NCBI RefSeq assembly: GCF_003610785.1
Contig: NZ_RAQQ01000012.1
Location: 1-64,000, forward strand
Reading direction: 5' to 3'
Origin: Micromonospora globbae
GTDB lineage: Bacteria; Actinomycetota; Actinomycetes; Mycobacteriales; Micromonosporaceae
Length of the DNA stretch: 64,000 bases
Part shown: positions 39,300 to 47,029 of the stretch, in pieces
Layout: each line of letters opens with the position of its first letter
How positions within the stretch are numbered: the first letter of the stretch is position 1
Program-made: the position numbers and the translations under genes
Notes under the pieces: generated by a model
What the model was told of the DNA's origin: nothing
What the model saw: the letters and a program-made list of their open reading frames with translations, nothing else
Databases searched by the model: none

Positions 39300-42158
39300 A
39301 TGAGATCGCTTCCGTCGATCCGGCGTGCCCTGCCCACCGGCCGCCGGGCGGTCGCCGCCGCGGTCGTCGCCGTGCTCGTGGCCGCCGCCGTGGTCTGGGC
39401 GGTGCTGCCACGCGGCCCGCAGGTGCGTACGGAGGCGGCGATGCTGACCGTCCGCTCCGGACCGGACGGGCAGCAGCCGATCGACCTGGACACCACGCTC
39501 TACCTGCCGGAGGACGCCTCGGCCGGTCACAGGGTCCCCGCCGTGCTGCTGGCGCACGGCTTCGGCGGCACCAAGGATTCGGTGCGCGACGACGCCGAGG
39601 AGTTCGCCGGTCGCGGGTACGCCGTGCTCACCTGGACGGCGCGGGGCTTCGGCCGCAGCGGCGGCGAGATCCACCTCGACCACCCCGACTACGAGGTGCG
39701 CGACGCGCAGCGGCTGCTGGACTGGCTCGCCGCGCGCCCGGAGGTCCGCACCGACGCCGCGGGCGACCCGAGGGTCGGCGTGGTCGGCGGCTCGTACGGC
39801 GGTGGGCTCGCCCTGCTGCTCGCCGCCCAGGACCGGCGGGTGGACGCCATCGTCCCGATGATCACCTGGAACGACCTGGCCCGCAGCTTCCTGCCGGAGA
39901 GCACGGGCGGTCCCACCACGGCCGGCGTGTTCAAGAAGGGCTGGGCCGGCCTCTTCTTCGGCGGCGGTGGCTCGGTCGGCTCCGGGCCGGCCGGGCTGTC
40001 CGGCACCACGGCCGCGCAGCCGCAGGGAGCACCGGCGTCGGCCGGTCCGCCGAGTCCCGGTCCCGGCGCCGGCCCGGGCACCGGACCCGGCCACGCGCCG
40101 GGCGCCGCCGCCGACCCGTCCTGCGGTCGCTTCGCGGCCGACGTGTGCGCCGCGTACCTCCGGATCGCGACCACGGGCCGCGCCGACCAGGCGGCGGTGG
40201 ACCTGCTGCGCCGGTCCAGCCCGGCCGGCGTGCTCGACCGGATCACCGCGCCCACCCTGCTCGTGCAGGGCGAGGCGGACAGCCTGTTCCCGCTCGGCGA
40301 GGCGGACGCCAACGCGCGGGGCATCGCGGCCAACGGCACGCCCGTGCGCGTCGCCTGGTTCACCGGCGGCCACGACGGCGACACGGGACCACGGACCGAC
40401 TCCGACCGGGTGCGGTTCCTCACCGCCCAGTGGCTGGACCACTACGTCAAGGGCGAGGGCGAGGCCCCGGGCGACGACTTCACCTGGTCGCGGATCGCCG
40501 GCTTCGACGCCATGGACCGCGGGCTCGTCGCCACCGGCTACCGGACGGCCGACTACCCGGGGCTCGGGGGCACGCGCCGCACCGAGGTGACCGTGGCGGG
40601 CCCGGAGCAGGCGATCGCCAACCCGCCGAACGGCAACCCGGCGGCCGTCTCGTCGGTGCCCTTCGCCGGTGGCCTCTCCGGCCTGCTCGACGGCGTGGCG
40701 GGGGACGTGCCCGGCCAGCACGCCCGCTTCGAGTCGGCGCCGCTCAGCGAGGCGGTGGACGTGGTCGGCGCCCCCACGGTGTCGCTGCGGGCCGCGTCGC
40801 CCACCGGCGAGGCCGTGCTGTTCGTGAAGCTCTACGACGTCGACCCGAACGGCGCCGCCACCCTCCCGAACGGGCTCATCGCCCCGGTGCGGCTCACCGG
40901 GCTGCCGGAGCGGACCGCCGACGCCCGCCCGGTCACCGTCACCCTGCCGGCGATCGTCCACCGGTTCGAGGCCGGGCACCGGCTCCGGGTGGTGGTGGCC
41001 ACCTCGGACCAGGCGTACACCACGCCGCCCGAACCGGCCGTCTACACGGTCGCGGCGGGCGACGCTCCGGTCGCCCTGCCGGACGTGGCCGGCGAGCCGA
41101 TCCCCACGGCGGCGGCCGTCTGGCGCTGGGTGCTGCTGGGCCTGCTCGCGGCCATCGCCGTCGGGCTCGTCGTGGTCGTGGCCGTGGTGCGCCGCCGGCA
41201 CCGCCGTCACGACAGCTCCGTGCATCCGGAGTACGCGGACATCCCGCTCGCCGTGCGCCGTCTGCGCAAGGAGTACGCCGACGGGTTCGTGGCGGTCTCC
41301 GACGTGGACTTCGAGGTGCACCCCGGGCAGGTGGTCGGCCTCCTCGGGCCGAACGGCGCCGGGAAGACGACCACCCTGCGGGTGCTCATGGGGCTCACCC
41401 AGCCCACCGCCGGGGAGATCTACGTGTTCGGGCACCGCCTGGTGCCCGGCTCCCCGGTGCTCTCCCGCATCGGCGCGCTGGTCGAGGGGCCGGGCTTCCT
41501 GCCGCACCTGAGCGGCCTGGAGAACCTGCGGGCGTACTGGCGCGCCACCGGGCGGCCGGCGGCGGACGCCCACTTCGACGAGGCGTTGGAGATCGCCGGC
41601 CTCGGCGACTCGGTGCACCGGAAGATCAAGACGTACAGCCACGGCATGCGGCAGCGCCTCGCCATCGCGCAGGCCATGCTGGGCCTGCCCCAGCTGCTGG
41701 TGCTCGACGAGCCGACCGACGGGCTCGATCCGCCGCAGATCGCCGAGATGCGCCGGGTGCTCCAGCGCTACGCCACCGACGGCCGGGCCGTGCTGGTCTC
41801 CAGCCACCTGCTCGCCGAGGTGGAGCAGACCTGCACCCACGCCGTGGTGGTCAACAAGGGCCGGATCGTGGCGTCCGGGCCGGTCGCGGAGATCGTCGGC
41901 GAGTCGCCGAGCGTCCTGTTCGAGGTGAGCGACCTGGCGGCGGCGCGGGCCGTGCTGGACGGGCTCGACGGCGTGCGGGTGCTGCCCGAGAGCGACGGGC
42001 AGCTCGTGGTGGACACCAACGGCACGGCCCGCAGCGAGGTGGTGGCCGAGCTGGTCCGTGCCGGCATCGGCGTGGACCGGGTGGTGCCGCGGCGCCGCCT
42101 GGAGGACGCGTTCCTCGCCCTGGTGGGCGAGAGTTCGCGGGGAAGTGGGGACCGCTGA
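39300..42158 (+). CDS. Alpha/beta-hydrolase fused to ABC ATPase
   Basis: A 952-residue fusion. A signal-anchor helix (about 16-36) is followed by an alpha/beta-hydrolase of the X-Pro dipeptidyl-peptidase (S15/CocE) type: nucleophile Ser165 in GGSYGG, Asp327 in GEADS and His358 in GGHDGD, then the family's beta-rich C-terminal domain (about 480-590). A second transmembrane helix (607-630) leads to a complete ABC ATPase: Walker A GPNGAGKT (683-690), signature SHGMRQ (780-785), Walker B LLVLDEP. Topology puts the hydrolase outside and the ATPase inside. The permease gene overlaps its stop by one base. A secreted-peptide or antibiotic-processing exporter is a reasonable guess. Confidence 0.9.
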   Translation: MRSLPSIRRALPTGRRAVAAAVVAVLVAAAVVWAVLPRGPQVRTEAAMLTVRSGPDGQQPIDLDTTLYLPEDASAGHRVPAVLLAHGFGGTKDSVRDDAEEFAGRGYAVLTWTARGFGRSGGEIHLDHPDYEVRDAQRLLDWLAARPEVRTDAAGDPRVGVVGGSYGGGLALLLAAQDRRVDAIVPMITWNDLARSFLPESTGGPTTAGVFKKGWAGLFFGGGGSVGSGPAGLSGTTAAQPQGAPASAGPPSPGPGAGPGTGPGHAPGAAADPSCGRFAADVCAAYLRIATTGRADQAAVDLLRRSSPAGVLDRITAPTLLVQGEADSLFPLGEADANARGIAANGTPVRVAWFTGGHDGDTGPRTDSDRVRFLTAQWLDHYVKGEGEAPGDDFTWSRIAGFDAMDRGLVATGYRTADYPGLGGTRRTEVTVAGPEQAIANPPNGNPAAVSSVPFAGGLSGLLDGVAGDVPGQHARFESAPLSEAVDVVGAPTVSLRAASPTGEAVLFVKLYDVDPNGAATLPNGLIAPVRLTGLPERTADARPVTVTLPAIVHRFEAGHRLRVVVATSDQAYTTPPEPAVYTVAAGDAPVALPDVAGEPIPTAAAVWRWVLLGLLAAIAVGLVVVVAVVRRRHRRHDSSVHPEYADIPLAVRRLRKEYADGFVAVSDVDFEVHPGQVVGLLGPNGAGKTTTLRVLMGLTQPTAGEIYVFGHRLVPGSPVLSRIGALVEGPGFLPHLSGLENLRAYWRATGRPAADAHFDEALEIAGLGDSVHRKIKTYSHGMRQRLAIAQAMLGLPQLLVLDEPTDGLDPPQIAEMRRVLQRYATDGRAVLVSSHLLAEVEQTCTHAVVVNKGRIVASGPVAEIVGESPSVLFEVSDLAAARAVLDGLDGVRVLPESDGQLVVDTNGTARSEVVAELVRAGIGVDRVVPRRRLEDAFLALVGESSRGSGDR

Positions 42159-43021
42159 TGAGCAATTCCACCGTGGGCGCCGCCCCCGGCTACCGGCCGT
42201 CGGCCACGCTCCCGTTCGCGGCCGAGTTCCGGCGCCAGGCGGCCCGCCGGCGTACGCAGCTGGCGCTCGGGTTCATGGTGCTGCTGCCGCTGATCATCCT
42301 GATCGCGTTCCAGTTCGACGCCGGGGACGACGACAACGGCGGTGGCGAGTTCGCCAGCCTGATCTCGTTCGCCACCTCGGGTGGGCTGAACTTCACGCTG
42401 TTCACCATCTTCGTGTCCGCGTCGTTCCTGCTCGTCGTGGTGGTGGCGCTGTTCTTCGGCGACACGGTGGCGAGCGAGGCGAGCTGGGGGAGCCTGCGGT
42501 ACCTGCTCGCCGTGCCGGTGCCCCGGGCCCGGCTGCTCACCGTGAAGCTGCTCGTCGCGCTCGCGTACTCGGCGTCGGCTCTGCTGCTGCTCGCCGGCAC
42601 GGCCCTGCTCGCTGGCACGTTGCGCTACGGCTGGTCACCGCTGCGCAGCGCCGTCGCCGCCGAACTGCCACCGGGGGAGGGGCTGCTGCGGCTGCTGGCC
42701 GTGCTCGGCTACCTGGCGGTCGTCCTGCTGGTGGTGGCGGGCCTGGCGTTCCTGCTGTCGGTGAGCACCGACGCGGCGCTCGGCGCGGTCGGCGGCGCGG
42801 TGCTGCTCTGGATCCTCTCCAGCATCCTGGACCAGATCACCGCGCTCGGCGGGCTGCGCGCCTTCCTGCCCACCCACTTCAGCACCGCGTGGCTGGGTCT
42901 GCTCTCCACCCCGGTGCAGACCGACGACGTGGTGCGCGGGGCGATCTCCTCGATCAGCTACGCGACGCTGTTCTGGGCGCTCGCGTACTGGCGCTTCACC
43001 CGCAAGGACGTCACGTCGTAG
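42158..43021 (+). CDS. ABC-2 type permease
   Basis: A 287-residue membrane protein with six predicted helices, the partner of the fused hydrolase-ATPase. First helix LALGFMVLLPLIILIAFQF, then FTIFVSASFLLVVVVALFFGDTVASEASWGSLRYLLAVPVPRARLL, where the GDTVASEASWGSLRYL loop is the ABC-2 coupling element. It ends with RFTRKDVTS. ATG 42158 shares one base with the upstream TGA (TGATG), so the two are co-translated. A duplicated GTALLAGTLR-like Leu/Ala helix follows. Substrate unknown. Confidence 0.88.
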   Translation: MSNSTVGAAPGYRPSATLPFAAEFRRQAARRRTQLALGFMVLLPLIILIAFQFDAGDDDNGGGEFASLISFATSGGLNFTLFTIFVSASFLLVVVVALFFGDTVASEASWGSLRYLLAVPVPRARLLTVKLLVALAYSASALLLLAGTALLAGTLRYGWSPLRSAVAAELPPGEGLLRLLAVLGYLAVVLLVVAGLAFLLSVSTDAALGAVGGAVLLWILSSILDQITALGGLRAFLPTHFSTAWLGLLSTPVQTDDVVRGAISSISYATLFWALAYWRFTRKDVTS

Positions 43022-43033
43022 CGGGCCGCGCCG

Positions 43034-43696
43034 TCACACCCGGCCGTCGGGCGTGACGGCCACCGACGGCGCGCCGCTCGGCCGCGACGGCGCGGGCGGT
43101 TGCGCGGGCGTCGCCGGCTCCGCGCGCGTCCAGGCGCTGACGCCGATCCGCCCCGTGTTGCCCAGGTCGATGGGCCCGTCCGGGTCGACGGCCTGGGCGG
43201 GCCGGCCGTCGGCCGGCGCCACGTCCAGGTACGCGCCGTTCGTCGGCGCCCCGGTCGAGTCGGTGAACGTGTTGCGCCAGAGGACGGCGGCCGTGGCGCG
43301 ATCGCCGGGGCGGAGCGTGAGCGGGCGGGGCGGCGCGTCGAAGCCGGAGGTGATCCCCTTCGCACCGTCGACGACCGTGAGGGTGATCGGCTGGCGCTGC
43401 TCGTCGCGTACGACGAGCACGGGATAGCCGTTCAGCTCGTAGGGCTCGGTGCCGCAGTTCACCAGCTCGAGGCCGAGCGCCCGCAGGCCCATGGCGGCGT
43501 CCGATCCGGTCGAGCGGATGAGCACGCCCGACTCGGGGCAGGTCGCGGGCCCGGCCGGGGTGGCCGTGGGCGTGACCGTCGGCACGGGGGCGGGTGTGGT
43601 CGGCTCGGCCCCGGCGGTGCAGGCGGCCAGGGGAAGCGCCACGACGAGCGGCAGGCCGCTGAGCAGGAGTCGCAGCCGCGCCGGTCGGGGTGTCAC
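43034..43696 (-). CDS. DUF4232-type lipoprotein
   Basis: A 220-residue secreted lipoprotein. The signal peptide RLRLLLSGLPLVVALPLAAC has a lipobox LAAC, then a Thr/Pro linker (TTPAPVPTVTPTATPAG). The mature part resembles DUF4232: CPESGVLIRSTGSDAAMGLRALGLELVNCGTEPYELNGYPVLVVRD, and RPGDRATAAVLWRNT. Such beta-sandwich domains sit outside the membrane; function unknown. The GTG at 43696 has a GGGAGGA site 8 nt away. It converges on the permease gene and ends in a Pro-rich tail. Confidence 0.85.
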   Translation of the reverse strand: MTPRPARLRLLLSGLPLVVALPLAACTAGAEPTTPAPVPTVTPTATPAGPATCPESGVLIRSTGSDAAMGLRALGLELVNCGTEPYELNGYPVLVVRDEQRQPITLTVVDGAKGITSGFDAPPRPLTLRPGDRATAAVLWRNTFTDSTGAPTNGAYLDVAPADGRPAQAVDPDGPIDLGNTGRIGVSAWTRAEPATPAQPPAPSRPSGAPSVAVTPDGRV

Positions 43697-43809
43697 GGGT
43701 GCATCCTCCCACCGGCGAGGCGTGTCCGGCCCCGCCGGGTCGCGCCGCGCACCCCGGGCCGGCCCGCGCCGCGCAGCCCGCGCCGCGCCGCGCATCCCGG
43801 GTCGGGCCG

Positions 43810-43872
43810 CGCAATTTCCTGGATGTAGTGGCCTCGACGAGCCGCGGAGACCACTACATCCACGAAGTTGCG
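43810..43872. repeat. Palindromic repeat, GGATGTAGTGG type
   Basis: Inverted repeat with 26-nt arms (43810-43835 and 43847-43872; three mismatches) around an 11-nt loop. The core is GGATGTAGTGG/CCACTACATCC, with CGCAA/TTGCG at the outer ends. It lies between two minus-strand genes (ArsR upstream, lipoprotein downstream) and may terminate the ArsR transcript. Its sequence is unrelated to the 11076/30673 palindromes. Confidence 0.8.
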
Positions 43873-43933
43873 TGATCTCGGTGGTTGCGTGGTCCCGGCG
43901 GCGCTCGACGAGGTCACCGCCCGCCGGGATCGG

Positions 43934-44248
43934 CTAGGACGTGACCGCCGGGGCGGCGCGGCTGAGGACGGCGTCGAGCAGCCCGGGGTAGAGGCGGTCG
44001 ATCTCCTCGCGGCGTAGCCGGACGTAGCGGCTGGTGCCCGCGACACGGGTGCGGGTCAGCCCGGCCTCGCGCAGCACCCTGAGGTGGTGGCTGCGGGTGG
44101 CCTTGGAGACGCCGAACTCGAAGGTGCCGCAGGCGTACTCACCGCCCTCGGCGAGTGTCCGCACGATCTGGAGCCGCACGTCGTCGGCCAGGGCGGCGAG
44201 CACGACGGTCACCGGCACCTCGCGCAGCTCGGGTTCGTGGATCTCCAT
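43934..44248 (-). CDS. ArsR family transcriptional regulator
   Basis: A 104-residue winged-helix repressor of the ArsR type. The HTH is at about 11-85: VVLAALADDVRLQIVRTLAEGG, SKATRSHHLRVLREAGLTRTRVAGTSRYVRLRREEI. There are no CxC metal sites; the single Cys (EYACGTFEFGV) argues against a classic arsenic sensor. ATG 44248 is leaderless, with TACACT 6 nt upstream; a TTG at 44275 is the alternative. Divergent from an EamA transporter, with two matching operators between, so it probably represses both. Confidence 0.9.
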   Translation of the reverse strand: MEIHEPELREVPVTVVLAALADDVRLQIVRTLAEGGEYACGTFEFGVSKATRSHHLRVLREAGLTRTRVAGTSRYVRLRREEIDRLYPGLLDAVLSRAAPAVTS

Positions 44249-44254
44249 GTGACC

Positions 44255-44260
44255 AGTGTA
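44255..44260 (-). promoter_or_regulatory. -10 element, leaderless arsR-type gene
   Basis: TACACT on the minus strand, 6 nt before the ATG at 44248; operator 1 starts 2 bp further upstream. Confidence 0.5.
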
Positions 44261-44261
44261 A

Positions 44262-44289
44262 CCCTTGTTCGACAATACTCGAACAAGGG
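44262..44289. promoter_or_regulatory. ArsR operator 1
   Basis: Perfect dyad CCCTTGTTCGA-N6-TCGAACAAGGG. It lies just upstream of the arsR -10 and overlaps the TTCGAC (44268-44273) that could be the -35 of the EamA gene (TAGTGT at 44292-44297, 18-nt spacing). Confidence 0.75.
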
Positions 44290-44309
44290 CATAGTGTCGG
44301 TCGGCGTTG

Positions 44310-44327
44310 GTTCGACGTTACTCGAAC
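44310..44327. promoter_or_regulatory. ArsR operator 2
   Basis: GTTCGA-N6-TCGAAC, the inner core of operator 1 repeated, 16 nt before the EamA start codon and downstream of its promoter. Binding here would block elongation or initiation. Confidence 0.7.
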
Positions 44328-44343
44328 ATCGGGAGTTCCACTG

Positions 44344-45315
44344 ATGCGTTCCCGCGCTGCCGCCTTCCCCCTGCTCGCCGTGCTGAGCTGGGGAGTCATG
44401 TTCCCGGTCCTCGCCAGCGCGCTGGCCCGGGTCGATCCGCTCAACCTGACCACCACCCGGTACGTGCTGGCCACGGCCGTCCTGATCGCGCTCCTGCTGC
44501 TCCGGGAGGGGCTGCCGAGCCTGCGCCCGGGGGGTCGGGCGGTCGAGATCGTGGTCCTCGGCGTGGTCGGCTTCGCCGGCTTCAACCTGCTCACCAACCT
44601 GGCTCTGGAGCACGCCACGCCGCAGCAGACCGCCCTCTTCGTGGCCACCACGCCGCTGGTGACCCAACTCGTCCGCTGGGCGCGTGACGGCGTACGCCCG
44701 CGGCCGGCCCTGCTGGCCCTCTCCCTGGTGGCGCTCGTCGGCGTCGGCCTGGTGATCACCCGCGGCAGCCTGGCCGGGCTCGACCGGTTCGGCGTCGGCG
44801 GGCTCATGATGATCGCGGCGGTGCTCGGCTGGGCGATCTACACCCACGGCGGGAGCCGGTTCGTCGGGTGGTCGCCGCTGCGGTACACGACGCTGACCGC
44901 CACGGCTGGCACGCTCGCCATGCTCGCCGCGAGCGCCGGCGCCGACCTCGCCGGGGTGCAGCACCTGCCGGCCGCCGCCGACCTCGTGGCGGTCGCGCCG
45001 CAGCTGGCGTACGCCGTGATCGTGGCCGCGGTGATCGCGGTGCTCGCCTGGAACACCGGGGTGCGGCGGCTCGGCTCGGCCAACGCGGCGCTGTTCATGA
45101 ACCTCGTCCCGGTGACCACGTTCGCCGTGCAGATCGCCCGCGGCTACCGGCCCACCGCGATCGAGCTGGTCGGCGCGGCGGTGACCATCGCCGCCCTCGT
45201 GGCGGCCAACCTCGTCACCCGGGCCCGGATGGTCTCGCGGCGCTCGGAGCCGGAGACGACCGCCGTCGCCGACCCGGTGGCGGTCGTCGACCCCGTCGCC
45301 GTCGTGGCCCGCTAG
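44344..45315 (+). CDS. EamA/DMT family transporter
   Basis: A 323-residue drug/metabolite transporter with ten predicted helices in two EamA repeats. Repeat 1 starts FPLLAVLSWGVMFPVLASAL with LNLTTTRYVLA; repeat 2 starts MMIAAVLGWAIYTHGGSRFV. The helix after AYAVIVAAVIAVLAWNTGVRRLGSANAALFMNLVPV is typical of the family. Substrates of this group include metabolites and drugs; unknown here. ATG 44344 has a CGGGAG site. It is divergent from, and probably repressed by, the ArsR-type gene. The tail repeats DPVAVVDPVAVV. Confidence 0.9.
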   Translation: MRSRAAAFPLLAVLSWGVMFPVLASALARVDPLNLTTTRYVLATAVLIALLLLREGLPSLRPGGRAVEIVVLGVVGFAGFNLLTNLALEHATPQQTALFVATTPLVTQLVRWARDGVRPRPALLALSLVALVGVGLVITRGSLAGLDRFGVGGLMMIAAVLGWAIYTHGGSRFVGWSPLRYTTLTATAGTLAMLAASAGADLAGVQHLPAAADLVAVAPQLAYAVIVAAVIAVLAWNTGVRRLGSANAALFMNLVPVTTFAVQIARGYRPTAIELVGAAVTIAALVAANLVTRARMVSRRSEPETTAVADPVAVVDPVAVVAR

Positions 45316-45380
45316 GGCCCACGCGCCCCGGACCCGAGGGGCGGCGTCGTGGTGGCCTCCGGCGGAAGGAGGTCACCACG

Positions 45381-45458
45381 GTGTCGCAACCCCCGCCGGT
45401 CCGATCGGCCGCTCACACCGTGGGAACCCGGGGAGGACGGGCCGGGGCGGGCGAATAG
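45381..45458 (+). CDS. Possible 25-residue small ORF before SAM riboswitch
   Basis: A GTG at 45381 follows a perfect AAGGAGGT ribosome site (45366-45373) with 7-nt spacing, the strongest such site in the area. The peptide VSQPPPVRSAAHTVGTRGG... is Pro/Arg/Gly-rich, with no Met or Cys codon run. Its TAG stop overlaps the TAGACT -10 of the riboswitch transcript. It may be translated or be coincidental. Confidence 0.3.
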   Translation: MSQPPPVRSAAHTVGTRGGRAGAGE

Positions 45459-45461
45459 ACT
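45456..45461 (+). promoter_or_regulatory. -10 element of riboswitch-thrC transcript
   Basis: TAGACT, 19 nt before the P1 stem of the riboswitch; transcription would start near 45468. Confidence 0.45.
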
Positions 45462-45480
45462 CGGCGGCACAACTGAACAC

Positions 45481-45611
45481 CTCATCCAGAGGGGCTGAGG
45501 GATACGGCCCGATGACGCCCCGGCAACCACTCCGCACGCTCACCGACGAGCGACGGCGGGGCAGGTGCCAATTCCGTCCCCGCCGCAGGGTGCGATGCGG
45601 GGAAAGATGAG
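45481..45611 (+). promoter_or_regulatory. SAM-I riboswitch (S box)
   Basis: The P1 strand CTCATC (45481-45486) pairs with GATGAG (45606-45611). Between them are the conserved AGAGGGGCTGAGGGA, ACGGCCCGATGACGCC, CGGCAACCA and GGTGCCAATTCC elements, then GCGGGGAAAGATGAG. This is the class I S-adenosylmethionine riboswitch consensus. The start codon of thrC is 13 nt after P1, so control is likely at translation by hiding the AGAGGA site, or by termination; no T-rich terminator is visible. Confidence 0.95.
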
Positions 45612-45623
45612 AGGACTCTCGAC

Positions 45624-46910
45624 ATGACGTCGACCGTCGCCGCGTCCGGCATCGACACCACCGCCAGCCCCGCCCGCGCCCTCGTCTGCCGCGCCTGTCA
45701 GGCCCGCTACCCGCTCGCCGCGCAGCACGCCTGCTACGAGTGCTTCGGCCCGCTGGAGGTCGACTACGACAGCGCGGCGCTGGCCCGCGTGACCCGGGAG
45801 CAGATCGAGGCCGGGCCGGCCAACCTCTGGCGGTACGCGGCGCTGCTGCCCGCCGGCCAGGACCCGGCCACCCGGGTCACGCTGGATCCCGGCCTCACCC
45901 CGCTGGTGGCCGCCCCGCACCTGGCCGCCGAGCTGGGCATCACCGCGCCGCTGTGGGTGAAGGACGACAGCGCCAACCCCACCCACTCGTTCAAGGACCG
46001 GGTCGTCTCGGTGGCCCTCACGGCCGCCCGGGCGCTCGGCTTCACCCGCTTCGCCTGCGCCTCCACGGGCAACCTCGCCAACTCGGTCGCCGCGCACGCC
46101 GCCCGGGTGGGCGCGCCGTCGGTCGTCTTCATCCCCGGCGACCTGGAGCAGGGCAAGGTGGTCACCACCGCCGTCTACGGCGGCGACCTGGTGGCCATCG
46201 ACGGCTCGTACGACGACGTGAACCGGCTCTGCGGCGAGCTGGTGGAGACCGACGAGTTCGAGGACACCGCGTTCGTCAACGTCAACGTCCGCCCGTACTA
46301 CGCCGAGGGCTCCAAGACGCTCGGCTACGAGGTGGCCGAGCAGCTCGGCTGGCGCATCCCCGCGCAGGTGGTGATCCCGATGGCCTCCGGCGAGCTGCTC
46401 ACGAAGATCGACAAGGCGTTCGCCGAGCTGGTGGAGATCGGGCTCGTCGAGGCGCCGGCCGGCGGCTGGCGGGTGTTCGGCGCGCAGTCGGCGGGATGCA
46501 ACCCGATCGCGACGGCCCTGCACGCCGGCAGCGACGAGATCGTCCCGGTCAAGCCGACCGGCATCGCCAAGTCGCTGAACATCGGCGACCCGGCCGCCGG
46601 CCTGTACGCCCTGGAGGCCGTCCGCCGCTCGGGTGGCTGGATGGACTACGCCGACGACGACGAGATCCGTGCCGGCATCCGCCTGCTGGCCCGGACGACC
46701 GGCGTCTTCGCGGAGACGGCCGGTGGGGTCACGGTCGCGGTGCTGCGCAAGCTGGTCGAGGCCGGCAAGCTCGACCCGGCCGCGGAGACCGTCGTCTTCA
46801 ACACCGGTGAGGGGCTGAAGACCATCGACGCGGTCGCCGGGCAGGTCGGTCCCACTCACCGGATCCGCCCGTCGCTGCGTGCCGCCCGCGACGCCGGCCT
46901 CCTCGGCTGA
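45624..46910 (+). CDS. thrC: Threonine synthase
   Basis: ThrC converts O-phosphohomoserine to threonine using PLP. The 428-residue product has the PLP lysine Lys124 in HSFKDR, ACASTGNLANSVAAHAARVG for phosphate contacts and a C-terminal VFNTGEGLKT. An N-terminal zinc-ribbon-like element CRAC...CYEC (Cys22, 25, 37, 40) is present, as in other two-domain threonine synthases. It is controlled by a SAM-I riboswitch, which makes sense because homoserine phosphate is shared by threonine and methionine synthesis. It appears monocistronic, followed by a terminator at 46944. Confidence 0.95.
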   Translation: MTSTVAASGIDTTASPARALVCRACQARYPLAAQHACYECFGPLEVDYDSAALARVTREQIEAGPANLWRYAALLPAGQDPATRVTLDPGLTPLVAAPHLAAELGITAPLWVKDDSANPTHSFKDRVVSVALTAARALGFTRFACASTGNLANSVAAHAARVGAPSVVFIPGDLEQGKVVTTAVYGGDLVAIDGSYDDVNRLCGELVETDEFEDTAFVNVNVRPYYAEGSKTLGYEVAEQLGWRIPAQVVIPMASGELLTKIDKAFAELVEIGLVEAPAGGWRVFGAQSAGCNPIATALHAGSDEIVPVKPTGIAKSLNIGDPAAGLYALEAVRRSGGWMDYADDDEIRAGIRLLARTTGVFAETAGGVTVAVLRKLVEAGKLDPAAETVVFNTGEGLKTIDAVAGQVGPTHRIRPSLRAARDAGLLG

Positions 46911-46943
46911 GCGGATCGCCCGGGCGGGGGATCGGACGGATTC

Positions 46944-46961
46944 GCCGGGTAGCCGGCTTTT
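46944..46961 (+). terminator. Terminator of thrC
   Basis: Stem GCCGG/CCGGC with a GTAG loop followed by TTTT, 34 nt after the thrC stop. Short but with a U-tract. Confidence 0.55.
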
Positions 46962-46994
46962 CGCTCTCCGTGCGGAAAACCCGCCGCTAAGGAC

Positions 46995-47023
46995 TTGACG
47001 GCAGGAACCGGACGGCGCAAGAT
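46995..47023 (+). promoter_or_regulatory. Promoter of the structured RNA
   Basis: TTGACG (46995-47000), 17-nt spacer, CAAGAT (47018-47023): the best housekeeping-type -35/-10 pair in the window. Confidence 0.65.
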
Positions 47024-47029
47024 GCTCCG

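Noticed and set aside
38969..43021. A 1350-codon plus-strand frame over the hydrolase-ABC region
   Set aside because: Another frame of the same DNA encodes clear hydrolase and ATPase motifs; this one becomes real only at its end, where it is the permease from 42158.
43690..43875. Short ORFs across the GGATGTAGTGG palindrome
   Set aside because: Both strands give similar peptides only because of the palindrome; no ribosome sites.
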